Below are positions 6,472 through 11,124 of a DNA stretch of 11,124 bases, piece by piece. Source of the DNA: Microcaldota archaeon. Lineage in GTDB: Archaea; Micrarchaeota; Micrarchaeia; Micrarchaeales; CABMGC01. The notes under the pieces were generated by a model. It did not search any database. It had not been told where the DNA came from and saw only the letters and a list, made by a program, of their open reading frames with translations. Both the position numbers and the translations under genes were made by a program. Position 1 is the stretch's first letter; each line of letters starts with the position of its first letter. The stretch is from contig DAIDLJ010000026.1 in the NCBI GenBank assembly GCA_027449585.1, forward strand, positions 1-11,124, in the 5' to 3' direction.

Positions 6472-7281
6472 ATGGGACTTATGAGCCGTGGCATAAACAA
6501 GCTCAAGGAACTAAATCGGCGCAGGCTTGAGCATGAAGCAGAGAAGCTTATATCCAAGTCAAAGCTGCTTGAAAAGGAGTTCGCCGCAGAGGCAAAGCGC
6601 CTTGGCATTGCCATAAATAGCGCAGATTCAAGGAGCTATTATGAGATCCTTGGGCTTAAGTTCACGACAGACCAGAAAGCAATAAGGATGGCGTACCAAT
6701 CAATGGTCAAGAAGTATCACCCTGATGTTAACAAGGAGAAGTCTGCAGAGCAGAAAACTATTGAGATAAATGGGGCGTATGCCGTATTGAAGGACAAGAG
6801 GAAGAAGGAGGAGTATGATTCAAGTTCGATGAAGGGCAGCAGCAAACTGTCTGGAGAGGCGGCCAAGGGGGTATCAAATGCCATACTTAAAAGGTATTCC
6901 GAGCTCAGGAACAGGGACTTCAAGGAATTCAATGAGCGCGTGTCCATACCTCAGTATCGGGACAGCCTAAAGGCCGCGATAGAGGAGACCGCCGACTGGC
7001 GTCGCAGGTATGACAGAGCCGCAGCATCGGCGCTGAAAGTGTTCATTGATAGGGGCAACGGGATAAAACGTGCGGAATCTGACGGCAAGAATCTGCTAAA
7101 AAGCGGCATTGGCGATCTGCAAAGGGAACAGCTAAGTCAGCGCCTTCTAGTTCTCGAGTCAATGTCAAGGTCATTTCAGGAAGCTGAAAAGGGTATCGCC
7201 ACAATAAAGGAAAAGGTGAAACGTGAACTTGCAGCCACCGAAGACCCGATATCCGACAAACTGCGCAGATCAGTCTCTTAA
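6472..7281 (+). CDS. J-domain (DnaJ-like) protein with helical flanks
   Basis: This 269-residue protein carries an internal J-domain at about residues 55-116, beginning YYEILGL and containing the H83-P84-D85 tripeptide that stimulates the Hsp70 (DnaK) ATPase. Unlike canonical DnaJ, where the J-domain is at the very N-terminus, about 54 charged helical residues precede it. There is no Gly/Phe linker, no CxxCxGxG zinc finger and no recognisable substrate-binding barrel. The C-terminal 150 residues are rich in Arg, Lys, Glu, Ala and Leu, with predicted long helices or coiled coil, and no membrane span. It is therefore a class III/C J-protein, cytoplasmic, whose flanks probably recruit a specific client; the client is unknown. 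An ATG at 6481 is an alternative start. The stop codon shares bases with that of the converging coaD gene. Confidence 0.88.
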   Translation: MGLMSRGINKLKELNRRRLEHEAEKLISKSKLLEKEFAAEAKRLGIAINSADSRSYYEILGLKFTTDQKAIRMAYQSMVKKYHPDVNKEKSAEQKTIEINGAYAVLKDKRKKEEYDSSSMKGSSKLSGEAAKGVSNAILKRYSELRNRDFKEFNERVSIPQYRDSLKAAIEETADWRRRYDRAAASALKVFIDRGNGIKRAESDGKNLLKSGIGDLQREQLSQRLLVLESMSRSFQEAEKGIATIKEKVKRELAATEDPISDKLRRSVS

Positions 7282-7724
7282 GCCATTTTTCTTCCTTCGC
7301 GGTCTATCTCCCCATGCATTATCCTTGTGGTCGATATTGGCGCAGAGTCGAACGCGAGTACAAAGTCGATTCTTACTATCTTGAGCTCCCTGAGTCCGTT
7401 CTTTTTTCTGATGCTATTTATCTTAACTGCATTAGGAAAAGTGTCTTCGGTAACTACGATTGCATCAAAATCGCCGGTTGCAGACGGGCCAAAACTGTCA
7501 TCCAGCGGCATTATTTCAAATTTCTTCCCGAATCCTTCTGCAAATCTGCGCACAAGCCTTTCCCGTTCCTCGTATGCAGGTATTCGTGGATCCTTAAGCC
7601 TCCTAACATAATCGTCAGTAGTAAGGCCTATGTAGACATAATCGCCTATCTCAAAAGCTTTGCTTAGCAGAGCGATATGCCCGATATGTAGATAGCCAAA
7701 TGTGCCACCCACCACCACTTTCAT
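7278..7724 (-). CDS. coaD: Archaeal-type phosphopantetheine adenylyltransferase
   Basis: The enzyme transfers AMP from ATP to 4'-phosphopantetheine, the penultimate step of coenzyme A synthesis, in the cytoplasm. From ATG 7724 the protein has 148 residues, typical for the archaeal form. It has the nucleotidyltransferase fold: the N-terminal strand and loop GGTFGYLHIGH with H13-I14-G15-H16, then KDPRIPAYEER, and the C-terminal ATP-binding I130-S131-T132-T133-R134 followed by GEIDREG, a pattern typical of archaeal members. The position usually occupied by Asp in GGTFD is Gly here. An in-frame TTG at 7802 would add 26 residues, but they do not resemble the family and a TATA box lies between the two starts, so ATG 7724 is chosen. 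It diverges from the Nudix gene and converges with the J-domain gene. Confidence 0.92.
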   Translation of the reverse strand: MKVVVGGTFGYLHIGHIALLSKAFEIGDYVYIGLTTDDYVRRLKDPRIPAYEERERLVRRFAEGFGKKFEIMPLDDSFGPSATGDFDAIVVTEDTFPNAVKINSIRKKNGLRELKIVRIDFVLAFDSAPISTTRIMHGEIDREGRKMA

Positions 7725-7751
7725 ATGACCAGCCAGATAAACTTCACGCTT

Positions 7752-7764
7752 GAGTTTATTATAG
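7752..7764 (-). promoter_or_regulatory. TATA box of coaD
   Basis: On the minus strand this reads CCTATAATAAACT, 28-40 bases before the ATG at 7724. It supports that start and a very short leader. Confidence 0.5.
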
Positions 7765-7782
7765 GCGTGCAGTACTGTCGAA

Positions 7783-7837
7783 AAGCGTATATACCAGAAC
7801 AAATCCGCAAAACCAAGAGCAAGCCGTATATATCAGA
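7783..7837. repeat. Two near-identical TATA-containing repeats between coaD and the Nudix gene
   Basis: AAGCGTATATACCAGA (7783-7798) and AAGCCGTATATATCAGA (7821-7837) differ by one insertion and one substitution and start 38 bases apart. The core TATATA is self-complementary, so each could serve either strand. The right copy lies about 30-37 bases before the Nudix ATG at 7864 and is its likely TATA box. The left copy lies further from coaD than that gene's own box and may be a second promoter or a regulator site. Confidence 0.5.
7826..7834 (+). promoter_or_regulatory. Likely TATA box of the Nudix gene
   Basis: GTATATATC lies about 30-38 bases before ATG 7864. A nearer AT-rich box (ATTGTATATG, 7853-7862) is too close to the ATG to act as TATA for it. 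Confidence 0.5.
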
Positions 7838-7863
7838 AAAAGCCAAATGAATATTGTATATGT

Positions 7864-8361
7864 ATGGAAAAAACAAAGAAGATCCCAAACATGTCCGTTG
7901 CGGTGATAATCGACCCTAAGGAAGGCTTGATGTTACTGAAAGAAGCGGCAAGAGGGATTAACAAGGGATATGTGGCAGGTCCCGGAGGCAAACAGGAAAA
8001 GGGAGAGTCACTAGCGCACTCTGCGGAAAGGGAAGTGCTAGAAGAAACTGGCATAAGTGTAAAGCTGAAGCCTGCAGGTTATAAAGTGTGCTATGAGAAC
8101 GGACAGGAATATACGGTGAGCTATTTCATGGGGGTCGCAAGCTCTTCAGAAGACAAGATTATATCTACTCCAGAAGGCAAGGTTGTATGGGTTAAGATAA
8201 GTGAAATACCTTACAACAGACTGCGTCCAGAGGAAGAAGAAATACTCCCTAAGATACTCGAAGCCATGCAGAATAATGAATCGATGTCAATCCGTGCAGA
8301 AGTGCATTACCAGCCTGATTTTAGCGTCACGGTAAGCGTCATAAACAACGCAAGCAGCTAG
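7864..8361 (+). CDS. Nudix hydrolase, MutT/MTH1-like
   Basis: The 165-residue protein has a perfect Nudix box at residues 42-64: G42, then five residues, E48, then seven residues, and REVLEETGI (56-64). The glutamates bind the magnesium that hydrolyses the nucleoside diphosphate bond. The segment GYVAGPGGK before the box and the later VVWVKISEIPYNRLRPEEEEILPKIL resemble the 8-oxo-dGTP diphosphatase (MTH1-like) branch, suggesting cleaning of oxidised nucleotides; other nucleotide substrates are equally possible. About 25 residues after the last family helix (IRAEVHYQPDFSVTVSV) form an extra strand-rich tail. It is cytoplasmic. It diverges from coaD with a shared 139-base promoter region and ends 22 bases from the converging MFS gene. 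Confidence 0.93.
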   Translation: MEKTKKIPNMSVAVIIDPKEGLMLLKEAARGINKGYVAGPGGKQEKGESLAHSAEREVLEETGISVKLKPAGYKVCYENGQEYTVSYFMGVASSSEDKIISTPEGKVVWVKISEIPYNRLRPEEEEILPKILEAMQNNESMSIRAEVHYQPDFSVTVSVINNASS

Positions 8362-8383
8362 ATTGGGCATTTTGGCACAAAAC

Positions 8384-9541
8384 CTATCCTTCAAAGTCCT
8401 GCCCGGCGAAAAGAACCACGAATCCTGCAATCACTGCAACTACAGCGGAGTACAGGTACGACGCCGCAGGGCTCAAAACATAGAGCAGGCCCATTATCAG
8501 ATTTGCCGCAAATATCCCAAGGCTCCTGTATCCTGCAAGGGCGCCAAGTCCCCTGCCAACGTCCTTTATGCTCTTTATGAATGATATGAGTGTAGGTTCC
8601 ATGGTCTCTATAACGCCAAGCCCAAAGCCAAGAAGCGCTACCCCGATATAAAGTGAGAATATCCCTTCATTGAAGAAATAACCGAGAGCAAGGACCAGCG
8701 TTCCAAGCCCGGAGAGCATATATCCCAGTATCCCAAGCGTCCTTATCCTGTTCCACTTCCTGGATCCGATGTAATATCCGGTACCTGCGGAGACTGCCAG
8801 ATACAGTCCGTAGGCAAGTATTGCAAGAAATGGGGTAGACGCCTTGTCTATCGTGAGTATTGGGAACCCAAAGCTGTAGGAGCTAAATCCATACATTGCC
8901 GTAGCAATCATTATCCCTTTGTATGTGCTACTTGAGCTTCTAGATTTTTTAGTATCGGAAACCGCCTTCTTCACAGTCACCTTCTCCTCGCTCCTCTTGG
9001 TCTTTCTAGCAGGGAAGAGTAGAAGAGTTGATATGACTAGCGGAATTGCCGTAAGAAGCAGTATCTTGCTATACGATATGCCAAGTGTAATGAGTACAAG
9101 TAGTACTGCAATGGACAGGACGCCGCCGCCTATGTCAAGCATGTGTAGGAATCCGAACACCGTGCTGCGGTTACTTGGCGTTGAGCTGTCAACCAGCATT
9201 GCACGACGCGCAGGGGATCTGAAATTCCTCGCCCACCACCCGCCAGCGAACAACATCACCGCAACGGTCGGGCTCTCAGCAAGCCCCATAAGCGATATGA
9301 GCGGTATAAGCGCGTTTCCTATTATTGCCACATACTTGTCATTAAGTCTATCACTCATGAGTCCGCCTATGTATCCAAAGAACGATCCTATACCAAATGC
9401 TACTGCACTGGCAATTCCAAACTGTGACGGTGATGCTCCCAGTATCCCGACAAGGAATAGCGGAAAGACTGCTATGGCCGTCTGATAGCCGAGATCAGCA
9501 AAGAATGCGGAGAACGATACGTAAAGAACGTTGTCGCTCAT
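8384..9541 (-). CDS. Major facilitator superfamily transporter
   Basis: A 385-residue integral membrane protein with about 12 hydrophobic spans. Motif A of the superfamily lies in the loop after the second span (GGLMSDRLNDK, 59-69), and a conserved RSPARRA (108-114) lies after the fourth span. A basic, serine-rich cytoplasmic loop (about 180-207) separates the two six-helix halves. The second half has a glycine-rich span (LLGFGLGVIETMEP). Substrate cannot be assigned; the layout resembles drug/metabolite efflux carriers in archaea. The frame is open to TTG 9571 (395 residues), but the TATA box at 9579-9589 is too close to that codon. TTG 9553 or ATG 9541 fit better, and ATG 9541 is chosen. 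It follows the DoxX-like gene in the same direction but has its own promoter. Confidence 0.9.
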   Translation of the reverse strand: MSDNVLYVSFSAFFADLGYQTAIAVFPLFLVGILGASPSQFGIASAVAFGIGSFFGYIGGLMSDRLNDKYVAIIGNALIPLISLMGLAESPTVAVMLFAGGWWARNFRSPARRAMLVDSSTPSNRSTVFGFLHMLDIGGGVLSIAVLLVLITLGISYSKILLLTAIPLVISTLLLFPARKTKRSEEKVTVKKAVSDTKKSRSSSSTYKGIMIATAMYGFSSYSFGFPILTIDKASTPFLAILAYGLYLAVSAGTGYYIGSRKWNRIRTLGILGYMLSGLGTLVLALGYFFNEGIFSLYIGVALLGFGLGVIETMEPTLISFIKSIKDVGRGLGALAGYRSLGIFAANLIMGLLYVLSPAASYLYSAVVAVIAGFVVLFAGQDFEG

Positions 9542-9578
9542 CCAGTAAGGCAATTTCAGAATAAACACCAAAGTCTTC

Positions 9579-9589
9579 TATAAATATAT
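9579..9589 (-). promoter_or_regulatory. TATA box of the MFS gene
   Basis: On the minus strand this reads ATATATTTATA, in the gap after the DoxX-like gene. Transcription would begin near 9555-9560, upstream of TTG 9553 and ATG 9541 but downstream of TTG 9571. Confidence 0.55.
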
Positions 9590-9595
9590 CCTTCC

Positions 9596-10120
9596 CTAAT
9601 TCTTAAATTCCGCCACCATGTGCCACCACTTTACTCTCTTTTCAATTAACCTATCTAGCGATAGCCGGCTGGCTCCAAATTCCGTGTTGATCAATATAAG
9701 GCATATGAAAACCACGGCATATATGATGCCAGTTCCTATATCCGTCGAGCTTGGTCCGTACGGACCACCAAATCCTTCAGGTATCGACCATATGACAAGG
9801 CTCAGCAGCATTCCAAGCGTATAAGCAAGCTTTCTTGCAAATCCAAATACGAGCGCAAGCCCCAGCAGCACTTCCGATACGCCTACCAGATAGAACCAGA
9901 AATTTGGATTCAAGCTTACGGTAGCATACCAGAAATTAAACCAAGGCATGAAGAACGCCGGTTGCCCCTGCCCGGCATCAAGTATCATCTGCGCGAATGT
10001 ACTTGGGCTGTTGAAGAGGAACTTAAATGCGCCGTCAATTAGCCACACTGCCCCGAAGACCACCCGTATTGCAGTCTTGATGAGAAGCCGCTTTTCGTAT
10101 ATCCACCCATTTGATACCAT
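9596..10120 (-). CDS. DoxX/DoxD-like four-helix membrane protein
   Basis: The 174-residue protein has four membrane spans (about 13-36, 73-95, 97-113 and 128-146). It has the features of the DoxX/DoxD superfamily: an N-terminal span with VVFGAVWLIDGAFK, the SEVLLGLALVFG second span, and GFGGPYGPSSTDIGTG before the last span. The latter resembles the small thiosulfate:quinone oxidoreductase subunit DoxD. Proteins of this superfamily sit in the cytoplasmic membrane and pass electrons to quinones or act in redox/detoxification complexes. No partner DoxA-like or terminal oxidase gene is next to it, so the sulfur-oxidising role is only a possibility. The ATG at 10120 follows a TATA-like box closely. 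The C-terminal tail (about 150-174) is basic and cytoplasmic-looking. Superfamily assignment is good, subfamily less so. Confidence 0.82.
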   Translation of the reverse strand: MVSNGWIYEKRLLIKTAIRVVFGAVWLIDGAFKFLFNSPSTFAQMILDAGQGQPAFFMPWFNFWYATVSLNPNFWFYLVGVSEVLLGLALVFGFARKLAYTLGMLLSLVIWSIPEGFGGPYGPSSTDIGTGIIYAVVFICLILINTEFGASRLSLDRLIEKRVKWWHMVAEFKN

Positions 10121-10130
10121 ATGCCCAGCT

Positions 10131-10143
10131 CTAAATATAAAAT
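10131..10143 (-). promoter_or_regulatory. TATA box of the DoxX-like gene
   Basis: On the minus strand this reads TTTTATATTTAG, 11-23 bases before ATG 10120 in the 30-base gap after the upstream gene. This is slightly closer than typical, so the functional box may overlap the AT-rich ATTATTTT just upstream. Confidence 0.4.
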
Positions 10144-10150
10144 AATCAGA

Positions 10151-10594
10151 TTAGGTGGATATCATGACCAAGACCTGTCCACAAGCCTTTTCTCCTGCAG
10201 CATCAGTTACGCATATACCGAACTGATATCCGCCGCCATTTCTTGGCGTTCCAGTAAGATACCCATTGGAATCTATAGTGAGTCCGAAAGGGGTGGTTCC
10301 TGCGAGAGCATTTGCGCCGAATGTGTATGCCGGAGTCCCACCGCTTGCCGTTGCCACTTGCGTATTGCACTGGACTCCAACTGTGCAACTCCTCTGCACT
10401 GAAACAGGCATCAACCCACCGCCGGCGCTTACTTGCTGCACTGTTGTACTTGCTACTGTGATTGGGTCAGTGCTTGCCGAAGATGTATTGATAGCAACGT
10501 TCGTTATTGTGGTTGGATATGAGGTGCGTTGCAATTGCAGTCCACATCCTTGCGCGACAAAATACACTACTGCTACCACGGAATTGATATTCAT
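10151..10594 (-). CDS. Exported protein with a putative Ig (He_PIG-type) domain
   Basis: From ATG 10594 the product has 147 residues (a TTG at 10597 would add one). Residues 1-22 include a hydrophobic stretch VVAVVYFVAQGCG that may act as a signal peptide or anchor, though it lacks the usual basic start. Residues 23-75 are Ser/Thr-rich, as in secreted linkers. Residues about 80-145 match the putative Ig pattern seen in bacterial and archaeal surface proteins: SGGTPAYTF, PFGLTIDSNGYLTGTP, then GGYQFGICVTDAAGEKA. Five cysteines (17, 70, 76, 128, 138), four of them in or near the domain, could form disulfides, which suits an extracellular location. The function is probably adhesion or envelope structure, and a partner is not visible. 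It could be a remnant of a larger surface protein, since such domains usually occur in arrays. Confidence 0.7.
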   Translation of the reverse strand: MNINSVVAVVYFVAQGCGLQLQRTSYPTTITNVAINTSSASTDPITVASTTVQQVSAGGGLMPVSVQRSCTVGVQCNTQVATASGGTPAYTFGANALAGTTPFGLTIDSNGYLTGTPRNGGGYQFGICVTDAAGEKACGQVLVMIST

Positions 10595-10610
10595 CAAATA
10601 GAATATGGGC

Positions 10611-10624
10611 GATTAAACTTTAAT
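10611..10624 (-). promoter_or_regulatory. Candidate TATA box of the exported Ig-like gene
   Basis: On the minus strand this reads TTAAAGTTTAATC, about 17-30 bases before ATG 10594. It is a moderate match in the expected place. Confidence 0.35.
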
Positions 10625-10664
10625 ACATTGCCGTGCATCTCTGGCGCCGCAGGATCAGGTGAAG

Positions 10665-10688
10665 CTAAATATAATCATCATAAATATC
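10665..10688 (+). promoter_or_regulatory. Double AT-rich promoter element facing right
   Basis: CTAAATATAA (10665-10674) and CATAAATATC (10679-10688) are two TATA-like boxes in tandem. The first is 25-34 bases before ATG 10699, the distance seen for other genes here, so transcription to the right is likely even though the ORF that follows is tiny. Confidence 0.4.
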
Positions 10689-10698
10689 CTAAGTCGGC

Positions 10699-10746
10699 AT
10701 GAAGGTATTGCCGCTAGTTGTTGGCGTAATAGCGCTTGCCATGTAA
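10699..10746 (+). CDS. 15-codon ORF resembling an orphan signal peptide
   Basis: The ORF reads MKVLPLVVGVIALAM and then TAA. It has a basic start, a hydrophobic core and small residues near the end, like the first half of a signal peptide or a tiny single-span membrane peptide. A good TATA box lies at normal distance upstream. The same start pattern (ATG-AAG then hydrophobic) opens the gene at 11074. It could be a real microprotein, the remains of a disrupted exported gene, or chance. A +1 frame continues open for about 30 more codons past the TAA, but its residues do not look like a typical secreted protein. Confidence 0.25.
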   Translation: MKVLPLVVGVIALAM

Positions 10747-11041
10747 GTCATACCTCTGGATAAATGCCATTCAACAAACACTACCTAACGTTTATGGATA
10801 TTCGCCGGCATCGCTTTCGCCTGATTTATAGCGTAATTTCCTATTTATTACCTGTTGTTAAATTGGGGACTTGGCGAATTAGGATAGCATTAGAATATAA
10901 TAAGCTGGTAACGATCCCACCAAAATATCTGTGGCAAACGCATATGTTACATAGTAATAGCGCAGTTTTTCATGCCTATGAAATGTCTTTGAAGTCTTGC
11001 TGATATAAATATCAAGCCCCCAAGTTAAACTCTCTGGCATA
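10747..11041. other. AT-richer stretch with no convincing gene
   Basis: This segment is visibly poorer in G+C than the genes around it and no reading frame shows family features. One 79-codon frame (10764-11003, +) is open, but its residues (MPFNKHYLTFMDIRRHR and onward) lack any motif I recognise and no TATA box precedes it at the right distance, so I do not call it. A 14-base near-palindrome, TGATATAAATATCA, lies at 11001-11014 and includes a TATA-like core. No tRNA fold, transposase fragment or terminal inverted repeat was found. It could be a decayed gene or insertion, or an intergenic region with a small RNA. Confidence 0.4.
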
Positions 11042-11062
11042 AGTATTTATTCTTTTAATACT
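11042..11062 (+). promoter_or_regulatory. TATA box of the last gene, inside a small inverted repeat
   Basis: AGTATTTATT (11042-11051) ends about 23 bases before ATG 11074, giving a leaderless-type promoter. AGTATT (11042-11047) also pairs with AATACT (11057-11062) and six T follow, so the same bases could form a weak terminator hairpin for upstream transcripts. Confidence 0.45.
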
Positions 11063-11073
11063 TTTTTAAAACA

Positions 11074-11124
11074 ATGAAGAGCAAAATATTGCTGTTAGCA
11101 ATTGCAATACTCATACTGCCTGCT
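11074..11124 (+). CDS. N-terminus of an exported or membrane protein (3'-truncated)
   Basis: Only the first 17 codons are inside the window: MKSKILLLAIAILILPA. Two lysines followed by a 13-residue hydrophobic core is a classic signal peptide or N-terminal anchor. The TATA box at 11042-11051 is at the right spacing. The mature protein is beyond the window, so no function can be given. Confidence 0.6.
   Translation, partial: MKSKILLLAIAILILPA

Noticed and set aside
8361..8384. Small TTTTG-GCA-CAAAA inverted repeat in the gap between the Nudix and MFS stop codons.
   Set aside because: Only five A/T-dominated base pairs with no T-run on the Nudix side; too weak to call a bidirectional terminator.
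8919..9485. 188-codon open frame on the + strand inside the MFS gene.
   Set aside because: It is antisense to a gene with clear transporter motifs, and its Ser/Pro/Thr-rich residues are typical of a complement-strand frame.
10857..10920. Stretch with GGGGAC near its start and GATCCCACCA near its end, recalling a tRNA with a 3' CCA.
   Set aside because: The ends do not pair as an acceptor stem and no D or anticodon arm could be drawn.
10764..11003. 79-codon open frame on the + strand in the AT-richer gap.
   Set aside because: No recognised motif, no properly spaced promoter and codon use unlike the neighbouring genes; described instead under the gap feature.
1..11124. Search for CRISPR repeats, transposases, toxin-antitoxin pairs, restriction or other defence genes.
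   Set aside because: No regularly spaced repeats and no signature motifs of these systems were seen on either strand.

Overview
The window reads as an archaeal chromosome segment. AT-rich TATA-like boxes sit about 20-40 bases upstream of most start codons and convincing Shine-Dalgarno sequences are largely absent, as in archaea that use leaderless or nearly leaderless transcripts. The pantetheine-phosphate adenylyltransferase is of the archaeal type, Ile ATA and Arg AGG/AGA codons are frequent, and TTG appears as a probable start codon. Genes are tightly packed, with convergent pairs 22, 5 and -4 bases apart. This fits a small-genome archaeon; a Micrarchaeota/DPANN or acidophilic Thermoplasmata-like source is a guess from the gene mix, not something shown here. 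No rRNA, tRNA, CRISPR array, complete insertion sequence or defence operon is visible.

Layout, left to right. Positions 1-776 (+) hold two tandem paralogous small glycine-rich membrane proteins, the first cut by the window edge. At 843-1769 (+) is an MscS-family mechanosensitive channel, followed by a possible terminator hairpin. At 1891-3927 (+) is a full M13 (neprilysin/PepO-like) zinc metallopeptidase without a signal peptide. It converges with a phosphomannomutase/phosphoglucomutase (3933-5285, -). Then come a small multi-spanning membrane protein (5456-5809, +) with a hairpin plus U-rich terminator, a pyridoxamine-phosphate-oxidase-like flavin-fold protein (5956-6426, +) and a J-domain protein of unusual architecture (6472-7281, +). 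The J-domain gene shares its stop-codon bases with the converging coaD-type gene (7278-7724, -). A Nudix hydrolase (7864-8361, +) diverges from coaD and converges on an MFS transporter (8384-9541, -). A DoxX/DoxD-like membrane protein (9596-10120, -) and a cysteine-containing exported protein with a putative Ig (He_PIG) fold (10151-10594, -) follow. The right end is sparse: a 15-codon signal-peptide-like ORF, an AT-richer stretch of about 300 bases with no convincing gene, and the first 17 codons of an exported protein cut by the window edge.

Most neighbouring genes have their own promoter and different roles (CoA synthesis, sugar-phosphate metabolism, nucleotide-pool cleaning, osmotic protection, peptide breakdown, proteostasis), so the window looks mainly like housekeeping and envelope genes rather than one dedicated system. 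I did not find a clear undescribed multi-gene system. The most intriguing items are the tandem membrane paralogs, the odd J-domain protein, the cytoplasmic-looking M13 peptidase, a possible frameshift ahead of the 5456 gene, and the secreted-protein region at the right end.
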